Of a stretch of DNA of 64,000 nt, positions 61,856 through 64,000 are shown piece by piece; within the stretch, counting starts at the first letter, position 1; the number at the start of each line of letters is the position of its first letter. The DNA lies in assembly GCF_030936135.1 (NCBI RefSeq), contig NC_082597.1, positions 72,040,495 to 72,104,494 on the forward strand, in the 5' to 3' direction. The position numbers and the translations under genes were made by a program. This DNA is from Gavia stellata. Taxonomy: Eukaryota > Chordata > Aves > Gaviiformes > Gaviidae. Below the pieces are notes generated by a model that saw nothing but the letters and a program-made list of their open reading frames with translations, was not told the origin of the DNA and did not search any database.

Positions 61856-62107
61856 GTGACTGTGGGAAGCTGCCACTGCTCCAGTGCATCCTGTATCTAT
61901 GGTGAATGGGAGAATATTGATTCCAGCTCTGGTAATTTTTGCCTCTTAAGCCACACAAGCAAAAATGAAATACATTTAAAATAAATTTTTCCTCCCTCTC
62001 TCCCTGTGCTGCTTCATTAAGTGATAGACTTTTTTATGAATCTTTTCTTCAGTTGTCAAGGAATTATTTGGCTGTAACAGGCTAAGTATTAGTTTGTTTG
62101 ATGGGTT

Positions 62108-62698
62108 GACGTGCTGGAGCGTGTCCAGAGAAGGGCGACGAAGCTGGTGAGGGGTCTGGAGCACAAGTCTTATGAGGAACGGCTGAGGGAGCTGGGGTTG
62201 TTTAGCCTGGAGAAGAGGAGGCTGAGGGGAGACCTTATCGCTCTCTACAACTACCTGAAAGGGGGTTGCAGAGAGGTGGGTGTTGGTCTCTTCTCCCAAG
62301 TGACTAGTGACAGGACTAGAGGAAATGGCCTCAAGTTGCGACAGGGGAGGTTCAGGCTAGACATTAGGAAAAATTTCTTCACTGAGAGAGTGGTGAAACA
62401 CTGGAATAGGCTGCCCAGGGAGGTGGTAGAGTCACCCTCCCTGGAGGTATTCAAGGAGCGTGTGGATGTGGCATTGTGGGATGTAGCTTGATGGACATGG
62501 TGCTGTGTGGTGTTGGGTGGGTTGTGGCTTGTTATTGTTGTTGTGTGGCGTGGGTTTTGTGGGTTTTTTTTTGTGGGTTTTTTGATGTGTGTTTTTTTTT
62601 TCTTTTTTTTTTTTTTTTTTTTTTTCCCCCCAGGTTGGACTCGATGATCTTACAGGTCTTTTCCAACCGTACTGATTCTGTGATTCTGTGATTCTGTT
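62108..62698 (+). mobile_element. Young, strongly 5'-truncated CR1
   Basis: Starts at 'gacgtgctggagcgtgtcc' in the last part of ORF2 and ends with three consecutive attctgtg-type octamers. It keeps the 3' stem ('ggttggactcgatgatctta' and 'ttccaacc') and the full 3' end. Its untranslated region carries an expanded T-run (62590-62626, interrupted by one C) followed by six C. Confidence 0.93.
62111..62491 (+). pseudogene. CR1 ORF2 C-terminal stub, frame intact
   Basis: 126 codons from [18 protein letters not shown] to the natural stop (62489-62491). It holds only the C-terminal domain of ORF2, with no polymerase or endonuclease motifs. It is nearly identical to the matching part of the copy at 58.8-59.2 kb, so the two are members of one subfamily. 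Confidence 0.9.
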
Positions 62699-64000
62699 GA
62701 AAGGGGAAAATCCAAAGCTCTACAGAATGTTAGTCAACATATATTAAAAAATATATCTTCATAAATACAGTAGCTAAGACTTCCACATCTATTCATACAA
62801 GTTCGGTTATTTGTATTGGGAGCATCTAGATGTTTATTGGAAAGCATGGGAAAGTAGTAGGTTGAATCATCTTGAATCAATATTTTGTGGATTCCATGAA
62901 ATGAAGGGCCAAATATCTCTGGACACTTGGACCAGAAGGTAGTATTTCCAGCACTTCTGTCAGCTAGGCTAGGTTTCCCTGTAATGCAGAAGTGTGAAAC
63001 ACTGACAAATATTTTATCATATAGCACTGCCTACCTTACAGATTGATTGATTTTTGGTCTGCATAACTTTATTTACAAAAATCTTTTAGGAGGCGCAGCT
63101 GAAACTGAAGGGGATATAAGAAACAGTCCCTATCCTAAACTTGCTTACAGGCTAAGTAAACAATATGATACATTCAAAGAGGGGAGGCAGAGAGGGAGTA
63201 CACTTTTTTGCCTCATCTAACATAAAAAGCATAAAGTATTGTTCAGGCATGCAAAAACATTTGTAGAGCAAGGAAAGGAAAATGGATCTGTGGAGTGCAA
63301 GTGAATGATACTAGCAAGTTTCAGGTTTTTTTCCAATGAGTGACCTGAAAAATTGCATGTTACAATTCTAATTCAATATTCTGTACTATTCCCCTTTTTC
63401 TGGTGTCCATAAATGTAGCAAATAAGCACTGCATTTTACATGTCAAACCAACTATAAGGAGTTGCTTAAAACAGCAAGTTGTCAAAGAGCTAGACATTTC
63501 AAACTAGTACAACAGGTAGAAAATGTTTAATCAAAGTGGCTTTATGAGAAAAAAAAAAAAGGCTTTGCAAAGAAAATGAAAATTTTCAGAAAGAACTTTT
63601 TAATCCATTGACACATTTTGGTTTTCCCTGGGGAAAAAACAAACCAAAACAAAACCCAAGCTATCTATGGTAATCAACTCTGTTTTATTTCAGCTTTGTT
63701 TTTGTCACAGCCCCCACACCTCAAAAGGTCAGCTGTCCTCTGAAGTTTTTTTCAGTACCACATTCCCTTAAACTTCCCTGCAAAAACAATTTTGCATTTT
63801 TAGGTTTGTTTGCCAGCATGAATTGACTGCTCTGGATGACAGGGTAATTCAGAACACCATTAAACCCCATGAAACTGCTTGGTTAGGCTCAGTTTGAACT
63901 AGTTACTGAACCTGGAGCAGTGTAAATTAGTCAACACACAAGTCTGGGTTACACGTTTAGTTTCTGGGGATTTGTATTTAAATGTAGGTAGTTTCCATTT

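Larger units (their letters stand above)
61181..64000 (+). other. PIK3C2G intron 3 (5' part)
   Basis: Begins with consensus gtaagt after a phase 1 codon; no acceptor leading into a plausible next exon is seen before the window ends. It contains an ancient CR1 tail and a young truncated CR1. Bases 62700-64000 hold nothing else I can assign; an A-run lies at 63549-63560. Confidence 0.7.

Overview
The window looks like bird nuclear DNA. It is AT-rich and carries several CR1 retrotransposons, whose 3' ends show the conserved stem and the repeated attctgtg octamer typical of avian CR1. It also has old MIR-type retroposon relics and widely spaced vertebrate-style exons. No bacterial, plasmid, CRISPR or operon-like structure is present, and I recognise no tRNA or rRNA gene.

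The only functional protein gene I recognise is the 5' part of PIK3C2G, the class II PI3-kinase gamma catalytic subunit, on the + strand. Coding exons lie at 46131-46790 (220 codons from an ATG in good Kozak context, with TAG-TAA directly upstream in frame), 56299-56381 and 61023-61180. Splice sites and codon phases join consistently and lead into the Ras-binding domain; the remaining exons lie beyond base 64000.

Bases 1-46033 hold no convincing coding exon. They contain A/T-rich low-complexity tracts, a solo LTR (about 10179-10440, minus), ancient CR1/L3 pieces (12.9-13.65 kb), a decayed Ty3/gypsy-type reverse transcriptase (15979-16440, minus), MIR-like relics (24.8 and 31.1 kb, possibly 10.6 kb), an old retroposon tail (22.8 kb), a degenerate palindromic repeat (31.7 kb), and AT-rich blocks that could be conserved regulatory DNA. 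Possible untranslated leader exons or promoter segments lie at 36.6, 42.2-42.6 and 43.7 kb.

Intron 1 holds a nearly full-length but inactivated CR1 (about 49470-53645), followed by an unidentified coding-like relic on the minus strand (53.8-54.7 kb). Intron 2 holds a 5'-truncated CR1 with an unbroken reading frame (58151-59282), an unusual 5' junction and no 3' stem. Intron 3 holds an ancient CR1 tail and a young truncated CR1 (62108-62698). All four intronic CR1 copies point the same way as the gene. I found no convincing undescribed biological system; the best leads are the gypsy-type relic, the CR1 junction at 58.1 kb and the minus-strand relic at 54 kb.
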